64,000 nt of DNA from Scatophagus argus (taxonomy: Eukaryota > Chordata > Actinopteri > Scatophagidae), in NCBI RefSeq assembly GCF_020382885.2, contig NC_058499.1:4212001-4276000 (forward strand), given 5' to 3'. Below, piece by piece: positions 1 to 13,187 of this stretch (position 1 is the first letter of the stretch; every line of letters starts with the position of its first letter). The notes under the pieces are model-generated. The model did not search any database and was not told the origin of the DNA. It saw only the letters and a list, made by a program, of their open reading frames with translations. The position numbers and the translations under genes were made by a program.

Positions 1-334
1 GAGGGGACAAACCTTTATTTGTGCAGCGTAGGAACAAAGTGTACTTCCCACGAGAGAAAAAAGAAACAAATGAGGTGAGGAGGGGGTAAAGAGTTTGGCA
101 GCTGTGAATGTCGTTTCCTCCTTCAGAGCGCTCATGCCTACAATCTAGGCTGCTCACTCTTAAAGGCAAAGCGGGTACACAGTTTTGTTTTTTCTAATGT
201 AAATATCCTGACATCAGGATGCAACAGTCGCCATATGCTGTTGTTCCTTTTTTTGGCTTCGTTTTTGTTTCTCAAGTTAAGAACGGCTTTAAAGAGGGAT
301 CATACGATGAACATTTTTGTCGCTGGGTGCTTAC

Positions 335-2064
335 CGTCACAGGTGAAGGTTACAGGCTGCTGAGATTCTGAGATTTCAATAGAAACCTTCACAGAGCAGC
401 TGTTGTCACCTCCACAGTCTCTCTGGGTGATGACAGGGCTTAGGACGTAGCCGGGGTTGGTGGACATGTCGCCATGAGGGAATTTGGAGCGCAGGCTGGT
501 AGGGAAAAAAAAAATTACAACAGAGCCAAGTCAACACTTTTTTTTCTGTATTTTGGTCTACTTGGCAAGTGAAAACACATCAGCGCAGCCAGAGTCAGCC
601 TGGCATACGGATCGGATGGCCTGGATGAAACTACTGAATGCATTGTGTGCAGTGAAACAGGAAAACAGGATGGAGTAGAGAAAGAGAGAAGGGAAAGAAA
701 ATCAAAATAAAAATGGTACAAATTGCACACTGATAAGAAGATATGAAATCATTTGAAATTTACCATTTCTACTCTGTTCTGCCAAGTCAAAACAAGTCAA
801 TGCACAATCACTCTCCCTGTAATCTTCACTCAGTGACACTGGGAGGGTAAAAGATGAAAAAGAAAAAGCTACGGAATTATTCTTAATATTTTTTTTTTTA
901 CCATTTATACCGTTATGTGAGGTTCAGTTCCTTCTAATTGTAAACTATGTAGAGTGAGTGAAGGACCAACGAGCAGGCAGTGAAGCCGCAGGGCAGATAG
1001 TGAGCGTTGACTCTGTTATCATAATGAAAGTGGATTCCCTGAGCACAGCTTCATCATCACTCCACCCAAACTAACTACTGGAGTGAAAGATTCTGTACAG
1101 GCTTCAGGAAACAAACAAAACATGCAATTATGTGCATGTATGCATGAAAACGTGTAACTTATGCTCACATACAAACAAGAAAGAAAAAGCTATTTTTGCC
1201 ATGCCGGCATGACTCTTGGGATGGCAACGTTGGTCTGTGGGTCCACCACACTGGCTCAGACTACTACATGGACTGCCATGAAAGTTTGTACATACCAATC
1301 ATCATCTACAGAGGCGGAAACCTGATGAATTTGCTGATCCTCTGTTTTTTCCCCTAGCAACACCATGTGAATTTTATTTGTATGACTGTTAGCTCAGGAA
1401 CAAGTAGCAGCAGGAGGGAACCTACGTTGCTACGTCTTCACAGAAGGCAACAACCTCCAGGTTTTGAGCGTCCTGTTCTTCCAGGGCGGCATTCCTCACC
1501 AGACCTTTTCCTTTTCCCTTGTCCTACAGGAGCAAGAGAGTCAGACAGACAAAATCATACAGAGACAGGGATCGAGAAAAATATACTTAAAACAGAAGAG
1601 ACCAGATGGAGACAAACAGCACAGCACACATGAATTCCTTAAATCAGATTTAACAGGAGTGACTGTGGATAACAAAGCTTAAAGTCTTTATGGTGATTTG
1701 TGTTTGAGGGTGGTTGAAGGGGCAGTTTCATTAAAAACACCTCAAAGCTATGAATCCTCCAGAGTGAATAAACATGTCAGCAAGGGCAAAGGTTTTTACA
1801 CAAAGAAACCCACACAGAGATCTGAAGCTCTTTTATGCCTTGGTCTCTTTAAACTGTGAAAAGGCATTTGTTTAACATTTAATTAAGGTTTAGATTCTAA
1901 AATGGAAATGTTGATCAAAACAATCTCTCTGGCACAAACAATAACAATTATACACTCCAGGGGCTGAGCTGGCTTCCACTTACACTGGAAAATCATTTTT
2001 CATTTGTTTGTAATTTTTCTTATATTTTTTACTCAAAGACTTTTAGGAACTGAGTTGAAAGAGT

Positions 2065-2161
<97 letters not shown>

Positions 2162-5100
2162 TCCCGAGACAGCTCCCCTTCCCGGAGGCTGGCCAATTGC
2201 CGGGAACTCGCAGTTGCATTCTGCATTTTACTGCTGTCTTACTGCCAGTGACTGAGGAATGCACTTCCTGTGGCACAGGAAATGAGAAGTGAAAGGGCTC
2301 CACAGTCTGCAAAAGTGCTCTGTCATGGCTTGGAAATCTGTGACTCTGACATCATTCCCAATGATGGGGGGAGAGGACTGAGGAAAGAGCAGGAGAGGAA
2401 GTGAAGGAAACACGAGAGGAGGTAAAGGAAATGTTTGGAATGTCATAATAATAGCTTATTCCTCTCCATGGGGACGTCGGGCAGATTATAACCGAGAGGG
2501 TTTTTGATGAGCCCAGGGGGCACAGAGTTGGCTTTTCATGTCCAAGAACAACCTAACAAGACAACTAGAGAAAAAAATGTTTCCCACAACTTGTTAAATG
2601 TCAGGTCAGCTTAACTTCTATACTTCCTTTTCACAAAAAACCCTTGCCGCAGATTATAATTTATTTTCAATGACAGACAATTTTGATATCACACTGTCAC
2701 AAGTCGCTCTTACAGGGTTACAGGGAGGGTTTTATACATCTTCTTGTCATTATCATTTCAGCTCCAGTCCTCAAATGTCAGGCATTTCACTTCACGAATC
2801 CAAAATTCTATTTGATTTTGGATTTTAAAGATTCGATTTTCTATTTACACATTTTTTTAAAGCACTTGCAGCTTGGCCATTCTTCGACTATCGGGCACTG
2901 ATTTGTGAAAGCCAACAGAACAACAGCTTTTATGCCTTCTACTTCTTTAAAAAAATAGGCTACATGGTATCAAGGGAGATATAACTTGTACCACACTAAG
3001 GCCGTATGGTTAAATTGAGATAAATTTAGATAATTTGTGCTCAAGTGCAAAAACAAAACAGAAGGGTCTGTAGATGGCGGAAGGGCACTGTGACAGACTG
3101 TTCTGTGTTTGCTATGCATTTCTGTATTGGAGGTTGTGTGGGCTGACGTAAAGCAAACTTCTGCTTTTGACATGTGTGAAAGAGAAATAAAGTAGCTGTT
3201 GCAGGAGGTCTCTTGGTCTTGTTTATTACTGTCTTACTGTCAGTTATTCAGACACTTATTGTTTGGTGCATTAAATGTCAAAAAATGGTGGAAAAATACC
3301 AATCACAGTTTTCTCAATGTGAAAGCAGAAAATCCTCACTTTGAAGTGGCTGGAACAAAAATGATGTTTGACATTTTCAATTCCAACAACTAATCCCTTG
3401 CCAAAATAGCTGCCAATTAATATTCTGTTGTCTGGGTAATCTGCTCTCACTACCTGCTATTTAAAACGCATTTTAATTAATCCTCCTCCCCCTCATAAAC
3501 CAACCCCGGACTGACCTGGTGGCCAAGTGGTCAAAACACATGCCATATAACCACCAGGTCACCGGTTTTATTCCGTCAAACCACATAACGTCTTCCCCTT
3601 GTTTCCTGTTAACTGCTACAATTGATTAAAGGCAAAATGCTGCCAAAACAAACAAGAACACCAGTCTTAATTAGCAAGACCACAACATCCAGCAGGTTAA
3701 TCTGACATATTATTTAGACCATAACTGTGCCGGCCCAAAGAGCAGAGACGACTTGTTCAAAGCCTGGACTGACCTGACTTAACACCACGAGACACAAATC
3801 TCTAAGTCAGCATGGAGCCTGGAAAGGAGGCCAAGCCTGACACCAAACCACCTGCATCTCCCAGCGAGGGAGAGAGGAGACCAGGCTCCTGCCTGCACAA
3901 CGGCTGTCTCAAATATTCAGTATTTTGTGGAATAACCCTCAAAATGCTCCAGTGGTTCAATGTGAGTAAAGAAAAAAGGTGGGGGGTTGATAGAGAGACT
4001 GAGAGAAAACATTAGAAAGAGAAAAGAGGCTCACAGACTACATTAGCAGTGTTTATGTTTAGAGTCAGGATTGCCTCAGCAAAAACAAACACGGGAAGAT
4101 ACTCCAGTGAGGCTGTGCTAGCCGTCACACCACAACACACACACATACACTCAGCAGGCTGTACAGCGGGACAGGACGCTCTTTGTTTCACTCTATCGAT
4201 TTTGTTGGACCCGGACGGAGAGCTCCTGGTGTCTGAAGTCACGGAAAGGGCTTCACATGATTCACACGTTGACTAATCTTTCATCCGTTCCCTGCTTCTA
4301 CTGTGATGTGTCACAGCACTGACTGTAATACCAGGAACACACAGTACAACATAAAGGAACATTACCATCCTAATGAGGACTGGTCTTTCAGGTCCTGGAG
4401 AGCACACTGTGCTGAGTGACCAGCACTTTGAGCTGGTTATTGAAAGAAAGACAGACAGAGACCATCCACAAGTCAGCTGCAGAATGTGTCACTTTCAGCC
4501 TTTTCAAGCCTTACTGTGTCCTAATTGACCCTCCCATATTTTACACATTAAAAATTAATCCCTCTTTGGCTAAGAACCTAAGCCTTTTTTAAGATGAAAC
4601 TCACCACTGATGTGAATTCATTCCATCTGCCTGAAAGATGGATTTCCTCAATTCATTTTTCCACACTAACAGACAGGACAAGACATGCAACTTGTCATAA
4701 GTTATTTTTCCTGATATAGATTCAAGTCTGGAAGAAAAAAAAAAAAGAAAGAAGGTATTATGGACTGGGTGTCCTACATCACTTTGTTGGCCACATTCCG
4801 CTCCAGACTGAGACATAATCAATTATGAAACATGTGACTTCTACTCTTACAGAAACACACAGATGTAAAAGTATTCCTGCTATTTTTCTAGGTTAACTTA
4901 ACCTTAAGTTTGACTGAGGAGAACTGTTACACAACTTTTCAGTACATACTGAGTGATGATCTGAGTGTCACAACCTTCCCTGAAATGACTCTTTGTGTTA
5001 TCATACTTTGATCCAAATGTCTCTTCTAGACATGTGCACAGGGAGCCAACAGAAGGCCAGCCAACGTGTCTCAGACTGGCTCAGCCAGAGGACTCTACTG

Positions 5101-8100
5101 AGCATGCTCTATGGGCCCAAATACGCACCACCGTGAAGAAGCCCTCAAAGGCTTTTTTAACGCATGTGCCGAGTGAGTAGCTGTCACAGGAATGAACGGG
5201 TCATCACCTTTGAACGTGGTATCCAGTCCTCCTTAGTACATCTATCATGTAAACGATGCAGGTGTCAAAATGTTCAAAAAACCACCTTTGATAAAGTTCA
5301 GTGTAGTCGATGCATTCAAAAATGAGCAAAATCAATTTAAAATATACCGGCAGTGCAAGCAAACAACTAAACGTTGATAAACAATTGTTTTTCATCAGTC
5401 TTCTATACAATTTAGTGTTCATCAATCTTAACTACTTGAACAAAAGCAGCTAATTTTCACTGTGTGATTCAAAGCCTACACCGAATCTCTCAAAGGCTTT
5501 TCCTGCTTGCCACTGATTAATGTCTGTTGCTAAAAAAACAAGAGCAGAAATATTTCAGCAAAAGCTGTTCTGTTGTCCCTCGGATTTAACAGACAACAAC
5601 TTAGTCAGCCTGAGGAAGCTTGCGGTGTCTCCCATGAGACATGGACATGCAGGAAGGCCTGGGTGAGTACAGGAGCAGAACTGAAAGGCTTAACCACCCA
5701 CAGCCATGACTGATGGCTGGTGCCAACTCCAAGCCCGAGTATTAAGTTACAGAACACATCTTGACATTAGACACTTCTATTTGTCTCTGTGCCAAACTAA
5801 AGAAAACGACCCCAGACTATCCACAGGAAACCTGCACTTAAACATTCACGAGCCACTGTCAGTATCTAAACAGCCAGCAGAACAGATGTACAGCAACATA
5901 TTATTGATTACTTAACTGTTAAAGTCTTGAGTTCTTCTGAACTGCAAGTCTCAAACTAGTACATGAAAAATATACTGCAGTTGCTCAGATGTTCAGGCTT
6001 AATTTTACAGTAAAACTTTGTGCAGGAAAGGCTGAGTGATGCCGTCATGCCGATGCAGCACTTACTGAACGGATGAAGATTGATTTTAATGTGCTGTGAA
6101 TACTCAGCAAACTCTAACTGTCAGCTAAACCTTTCTTGTTTTTGTACACAGATTCATCGAAGAAAATCGGTGCTAGTGAGAAGCTCCGTGGTTTGCATCA
6201 GAGGAGCGAGCAGCTCAGAAAACGCAAATCAACTTCTTCTTTCACTTGGGAAGTGACAAAGTGCTACAAACTCACACTTCCTGAGAAAAACTGAAAACAC
6301 AGGCTTAAATTAAGGTGGTTCAAGGGACAGACTGTCCACTTGGGCAAGGTTACTATTTGGTAATTCAAAGAAATTTCAGACAAGTGCTGAGTTACAAAGA
6401 CAATTTTCATCAATCTTCACATTCACAACAATGTTCTTCTCCAAAAAATTGTATAATTCAGCCTTGGGTTCGGCAATACGACACTATTGTGTAACAAAAC
6501 AAAAATGTCTGTCATTTCATATGCTCTGTTGTTTATTTGGCTGCACCACAAATAACACTTTTTACAGCAATATTTTGGCAACCAGGGCAGAATGAGAGAC
6601 GGGAAGCAGCTCTCAGTGGTGTCAAGCCTTTAATGACACCAAGACAAAGTAAGATAAACGCACCAATGTCTCCTGTTTATTGCAGGCCTACTTAAGCTGT
6701 TGCTTTAGCTTCTAAGTGCTCCTTGTAGCTCGAGCACATAATTCAAAAATGTAATCTGAAACTGGCCTGCCCATGTGGCCATTTTACATTCATTAAATTT
6801 ACAGAAAATGTGCTGCATCGTTATATGTAACGTATGTATGTGTGACTCCACAACGTGTCTCTGATAGAAAACAAGGTCAAAGATTGGCAGACACAGAGCT
6901 GTTTGCCCAGTGAGTCACACGGTTAACTGGAATGCATGCCACATCCGTGTACTACAACATCTTTTAACCCTGCAATACGTCTGCTGGAGCAAAATGTAGA
7001 GAGCATCTCATACTTGTGCTTGAGGTGTAATTACACAATAATAAAAGAAAATGGGGCACAGACTTGTAGTGGGATCGTATGGAGGTGTGAGAGACATAAA
7101 AGAGCTGCTGGAGGTCTTAAAGTCTGCGGGGGAAGGAGAGAGATCTGACTGTGTTATTAGGATGGGAAAATGTAGTGTGTGCTGGCATATTGTAGGTTTC
7201 AGTTCAACACATTCACACAGTGATCCTGAATCACATCACATGTTCAGATAAAAATCAGCCTGCAGGACATTTTGTAGGAAAAGGGGCAAGAACAAACAAG
7301 CAGAGACATGCTCACTCACTCAGCAATGAAAGGGCAAGCAAAATACTTAAGAGTGTTGCTTTAACGCTATTCCTCAAAATCTAGTTGGCTGGTTTATTTG
7401 GCGCATTACATAATGATGGTGTTTGTTAACCACACTGTATTACATTACTTTTATTGTTAAATTAAACTCACAAACCAGTTAGCACAAACAAATCGGCTTG
7501 ACGTTTCCCTACACCTTTCATCTCTTTGCAGCTTGATTCAGTCCAGGTTACTGCATGTCTCACTAAAAATATTTTACATTTCCTGTGTAGATTTGAAGAT
7601 CTACTGCACCAAATTAACAAAAGCTACACTGAGTGAAGAGGTACTACATTTATTGAAACAATCGTGAGTACAAGTAATATGAAACTGTGTTGCCAGACGC
7701 AGCCATGAGCGGTAAATGACGCATTAACTTTCAGTGTTGCTTTGCAAACAGTAAGAGCCAGGTCTGAACAGGCGTTGGTGCTGTGACGCGTGACGGCTGA
7801 ACTGCAGATAAAGCTATTTGTTTGACTGCTGATTATCACTAACCTGCAGATATAATGTATATCCAAAGGCCAAAGTAAGGGATTAGCAGACAGGCAGAGC
7901 AGGAAGTCAGTGAATGGAAGGATGAAGATCTGATAGAGGGGAGAAGAAAGATAGACAGACAACAGTAAAGTGATAGAATGAGTATAGGAAGAGGAACATA
8001 GGAAGACAGAGGAAATATAGTTACATAGAGAAAGAAAGAAAGAAAGAAAGGAGTGAAAGCTGAAAGTAGACAAGACAGGGAAAAAGAAACAAATACATAA

Positions 8101-11100
8101 CAAAGACTAAAGGAAGAGGATGAGACATACAGTAGAGGTGGTGTGACTCCACTGCAGATAGCCCACTTCTGACTAAGTCTTCAAGTTCAAGCTCATTTGT
8201 TCCATTTTACACCCCTCTGCCCACGCTCACCCCATCTTACACTGCACTCTTGCCAACCCCAACAAGGCTTGGCAATTTCAGACTGACTTACAGCCATCCA
8301 GAAATTCAGTGTGGGAAAAAAAAAACTCCTTGGGACACATGATTGCAAGGGAAACAAAAGAGCAAAACAAAAACAATCATGCTCAGGCCAATGGCTGATG
8401 AATTCTGTGTTTATACATTTTGTCCGCTTTTACACCTACTATCCTGTACAGTAAACAGTTAACAGTTAAATTCGTGTTCATGGCTGGATAAAAGAAAACG
8501 GGTCCTTTAAATACAGGTAATTCCTCAAAGGCTTCTGCGAGGCCACATGCTAAGCCAAATTTGGCAATGGATGGTAAACCTGACCCCATTAACATTCAGA
8601 ATCAATTTCTTCACATTTGTTACAGCAAGAAATCAAGCAACTTCCCCAGCTGGACTCAAATGAAATGAAAAACTGTTCAAATGTTTTTTGGAAGAGACGA
8701 TCTTTGAAGCTTGGAAAAACAAGTGCGTTTACCCTTGCAACCACAACATGACTCAAACCGGTATTTCAGAATGTGTTGTGGCGCAGGGGAGGATTTCATT
8801 AAGCTTTTAAAACAGGAGTTAAAGAGGCGTCTGATGTCTGGATGTGTAACTTAACACCAGTGTCTCTAACTGATCAGCCTGCACATAGACAAGGCTCTTT
8901 GGTAACTCATTCTTCTAATATTTGTCTAATTTTGCATTTACTATTTCACCATTCTGTTTTCATGCACCACGAGTCATCAATTAACAATAGTACCACACAA
9001 TAATAAAGCAACAAAAATACATTCACTACCACAGTTTAACTAGCTTCAACATGTTTCCAGAGTATGTCTGAAATTGTAGGAAATCCACTAAACTAAACCA
9101 CACTCTTGTAGCAACAATGTGTATTCATATGTTGGCAAAAAACACACAAAACATTAGTTTGGACCAAAACAGTTTTCAGGGGCCTACAATATTTTTGTGC
9201 TTCTTGGAAAGCAAGGTTAGGTCTGCCCTCTGCCCTCAACCGAGCTGTGTGATCACTGTAAACTGATTTGCTCAAGGCTCCTGGTATAAAGGACAGAAAC
9301 TTAACTGTGAAACCAGACTTGCAATTACGGGCATCAGCCTCAATGTTTTCAGACTACAACTACTGGTTTTGTTGAATAGTTCAAGATACATCACAGGATC
9401 TAATCACAGCTACTCAGATTATGGCACGTCAGTGGTATCCACACTTCATGGACATACACCATCTCTCTCCTCTGAGTCTAAATGACCTAAGTCATGAGTG
9501 TGATCCCTGGTCATTCTGGTGCTCCTACAGGGCACAGGGGACCTGTACGGGCTTGTTCCTGTTTATAACAACATGGGCGCCGTCTGCCAGGCCAAGCAGA
9601 GCAGAGCAAGGTGAGCAAGCAAACACATACCATCTCTACAAGACTTCAGACATGATGGATGCAGATAAAAAAAAGCGAAAGTATAGAGGGACAGCTGTGA
9701 AAAAAAAATCGCTCAACTGACACAACATAGAAGTTTGACCAGCTAAAGTAGGCTTGAACCTAGACATAACATATAGGCAAATGTAAGCAAAACGCCATTT
9801 CATCCTTTCAAAGAAACGGACATTCCTTAACCCTGGAAGACACAGCTGGACAAGCTGCCTTTGATGAATGGCAAAGTATATGTCTGTAGAGTCAAACACA
9901 GACACTTTGAAGCTGCCCTTGGTGGCCATGTTTATGTCCTGTTCCACAGCCTTTCTTTACATTTCTTGGACTGTATTGTACCATAATCCTTCTAAACACT
10001 ATTTTCCAAGTGTGACAAATTTGCTGGTTTTCCACAACCATGGGGAATTCTTGTAATAAGGGCCTTTTTTTTACAGTGCTGCAATGTTAATTATCACCCT
10101 GGTGTGAGAAACATACCACACAGACCAATTGTTTGGTCATGCCACAGAGAAATACAGTGAGCAGGAAGTGGATGCCTTGAAAACAGTGTAAAAATAAATA
10201 AATAAATAAATAAATCCAAAATGTTTCCAATAGAATAGTTTGTCCAGACCTTAAAAGCACATTGTAGAGTTCTGACCACTGGTGGTGGGGTAAAGCTATA
10301 TCTTAATGAGGACTCTAGTATTGTTAGTATTTTGTCTTCTACCAGCGCCTGTATGGAGAGAAAATAGGGCTCTGACAATAACTGCAAGACAGCAACCATG
10401 TGATGCCTACTGCCATGTTATTCCACAGTGGATAGTGACTGCGATCAAGGCTGTCACACATAAAGAAACCACCTTCTGAATGAAGAAATCCATACCACCA
10501 CAGCCAGAGGAGGAACATGCATGCCTCATGTACAGCGGTGACTAAATACATTTCGACCAGAGCAGAGGGCACTAATGCATATTGACAGCAAGACTTATCA
10601 CTTCCAACTCTCTTGGCCAAACATCCTAAAGGAACTTTTCTGTTCTGTCACAATAACTGGAAAACACTTCTGATGAAGCCTGTAACACTTTGAACTCATT
10701 CATTTCAAGTCAGAAAAATTACAACTTGTAGTGAATCTGACTCAAACACTGAATAAAGAGGACACGTTTGGTAGGCCTCAGTACGGTTATACTGCTGTAA
10801 ACTAAAATGCTTGTCTTGTCTCAGAGCTGCCAGCAGTACAACCACACAGCCAAATGACAGATGGTTGTTTAGTTTTTGGGGGGGGGGGGGCAAAGATTTA
10901 GAGGCAACAATATCCCATGCCACTTGCCCACAGCACTGTCCTAAATGAATGCTCTAAATATTCCACAGAAGAAATTAGATCACTCATGTCTTGCACGGCA
11001 AAATTAATCACAAAATGTGGCTGAGAGGAAATTGTGGGGTGAAACACTGGGCAGCTAACCACAGTCAAGGAACTTAATTACATGGAGCAGCAGTAAAGAG

Positions 11101-13105
11101 GATGTTTAGCTTGTGCTTGTGAATCAATGAGGAGTATACATGCTGTTGTACTCAAGACCTTAATGGGTGTTTTGGTTAAACAAGAAGATCCAGATTGTCA
11201 TCTGTTCCAAGTAAACTTTACTCACACTCACTCATGGTGTAAGGGGTGTGGTTTTATTTATTCATTTATTCTGCAATACATGATTGTGTCTATATATGGT
11301 CAATGGTGTGCAGAGAGAGACTGTGTGTAAATGGGCATCAGACACAGGTGTTAAATAATAACACTAATCATGGCTCTGTTGCATTTTAATCCACCCAGCA
11401 GGCCACGCCACTGAGCCAGGATCCGTCATAACGTCATAGCGTCATTCCATCATAGAGTCTGAGACCTGACACACTTTAATGCAATGCAGCCGTTATTTAA
11501 AAAGCCTTAAAACCTGGTTTCAAATCTCAAGATTTTCCCTCAAACACTGCATATCCATGACTAAATACTCAACAATTAAAATTACATTTCAGAACAATAC
11601 TGCACTAGGTATTGAGAATTTTGCCTCGTCAGAAGTGTTCGGGTATAAAATGTGACTCACAGGGTATATAATGCAGATGCTAAATCCTGATGGGGTGCAC
11701 AGAACATATGACCTCTTAAAAGAAAAAAATAACCAAACTTCTTATAACTCTGCAGAAAATGTGTGTTCATGTAGAACTCTGGCACTAATAGCAAAAAGCT
11801 GATAGGGTGAATAGGTTTTCAAGGCCTTTCATATTAATATTTTTCCTGCTATGATATGCTATAAGAGAAATCTCTGCATACTTTCCCCAAAATCTTAAGA
11901 TGAGAAATCATTTTCATTAGAATTCACTATAAACCTACCTGACTGTTTGGTTTGTGCTGCGAGGAGGTCCCTGGGATGTTGAGCGAATGACTCCTAGTGA
12001 CAGACGCGCCTGTTGATGCTCTCCTGTGCTGTGAGCGAACAGAGAGCGATGCTTTCACCTCCAGCGGGGGACTGCTGCTACTGCAACTGTTCCCTTCAGT
12101 CTCGAGCACTGCATCCCAAGGATCCCCTGCTGGAGCTCCTTGTGCTGTTTCTGCAGTGCCTCCTGATGCCTGGGATACTTCCTCATTCTCAGCTTTACGC
12201 TTTGTAAGTGGGTCCAGATCCAGCCAGTCAAAGCGACTGATACCAGAAGACTCCATCACTGCTGGCTGCTGCAGTGGCAGGTTGGGTGCCAGAGAGGCTG
12301 TGCCCGGTTGAGAGGAATCTAGGTCAGTGCTGGCCGATTTGCCATTCTTCAAGTATTCTGAGGTACTGGCAATCTTGTCGAACAATTTGGCCATCTCTGG
12401 GTCCACGGCTGGCTGCGGGAAGACCATGGCAGCAGCAGGCTGGATGGGAGTGAAGGGCATGAAGGATGGCTGCTGCGCCGACATGGCCAGGAAGGGTGAC
12501 ATGGTTGGAGTGAAGCCATTCTGAAATGTGCCCGGTTTAGGGAATGGAGCAGAGGGGAACATTGGGGTAGGCTGGTGGGTGGGAGTGGACACGCTGGAGC
12601 TAGATGGGGTGGACAGAACAGATGCCCACTGGCTGCTCTGGAAAGGAGAGGGGCTACAAGCATGGCCTCCAGGGTAGGAGGCACTGAGGTTAAACCCCAG
12701 CAGCGACGAAGGGCGGGACACTTTGCTGTTAGCCCCAAAGTTTTCATCCAGTAAGAGCTTTTCAAGTTCCTCATTGGTCAGCTTGTCCACATCAATATCC
12801 CTGAACTTGTCCTGCTCTGCCTGCTTCTTGGTCTCTGGGAAGACAATGAGGTCCTTTTCTGGTCTATGAGTAGAGGGTGAAGGTTCAGGAGCAGTAGTGG
12901 TAGATTTATTAGATGGTTTTGGTTTTGAGAAGGATGAGGATGCTGCGGAGGAAGATGAGGGTGAAGTTGAAAGAGTGTGTCTCTTCTCCCTTTGCAGTTT
13001 TGCTAAAGCCTCTTCCTCCATGCGGAGGGCTTCCTCTTTACCCACAACCCCCTTTGGCTGGGGGACGTCCAGCTTGAACCCATTACCACTTGAAATCTGG
13101 GCCAT
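335..13105 (-). CDS. pik3c2a: pik3c2a, class II phosphoinositide 3-kinase C2-alpha (5' part only)
   Basis: Coding exons on the minus strand: 11939-13105 (389 codons, phase 0), 1426-1523 (98 bp) and 335-495 (161 bp, ending one base into a codon). All have AG/GT borders and phases that join. The protein opens [13 protein letters not shown] and carries the conserved family blocks [50 protein letters not shown] and DPWDAVLE. It continues through [14 protein letters not shown] and NPGYVLSPV, matching the human PIK3C2A N-terminus block for block. This is the proline/serine-rich, clathrin-binding regulatory arm. The Ras-binding, C2, PIK, kinase, PX and C-terminal C2 domains must lie left of the window. 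The family makes PI3P and PI(3,4)P2 at clathrin-coated pits and endosomes. The start is the first ATG of exon 2, preceded by 5' UTR to an acceptor at 13188. Head-to-head with nucb2, as in mammals. Confidence 0.95.
2065..2160. repeat. Compound (TC)n(AC)n microsatellite
   Basis: About 12 TC units run straight into about 35 AC units with two interruptions. The short ORFs across it are repeat translations. Confidence 0.95.
3512..3656 (+). mobile_element. tRNA-derived SINE, degenerate
   Basis: The head carries a pol III A box, TGGCCAAGTGG (3520-3530), and a B box-like GGTTTTATTCC (3564-3574, consensus GGTTCGANTCC) at tRNA spacing. The tail ends TTAAAGGCAAAATGCTGCCAAA. This order matches a SINE family common in percomorph fish. 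It is diverged and lies in pik3c2a intron 3. Confidence 0.75.
8029..8050. repeat. (GAAA)n microsatellite
   Basis: Five GAAA units within a GA-rich tract. Confidence 0.85.
10192..10215. repeat. (AAAT)n microsatellite
   Basis: Six AAAT units in pik3c2a intron sequence. Confidence 0.85.
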
Positions 13106-13187
13106 TCTGTCAACTGGAAGGTCCCATGAGTGTGACAGCTTTTAAGACAGTGTGGCCCAAAGAACTGTGCAGCAAATCCTTAAACAC

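Larger units (their letters stand above)
1524..11938 (-). other. pik3c2a: Large pik3c2a intron after the first coding exon
   Basis: A 10.4-kb intron. Apart from the SINE at 3512-3656 and the microsatellites listed separately, I see only short spurious ORFs and no additional exon or RNA gene. A poly-G run of 12 lies near 10879-10890. Confidence 0.6.

Noticed and set aside
2004-2312. Overlapping ORFs of His/Thr and Cys/Val repeats
   Set aside because: Translations of the (TC)n(AC)n microsatellite.
7624-8103. 159-aa minus-strand ORF
   Set aside because: It is the complement of a GA-rich tract and (GAAA)n repeat inside a pik3c2a intron; Ser/Phe/Leu-rich low complexity with no domain.
9421-9947. 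Two overlapping ~100-aa ORFs on opposite strands
   Set aside because: No homology recognised, no splice context, lies inside a pik3c2a intron.
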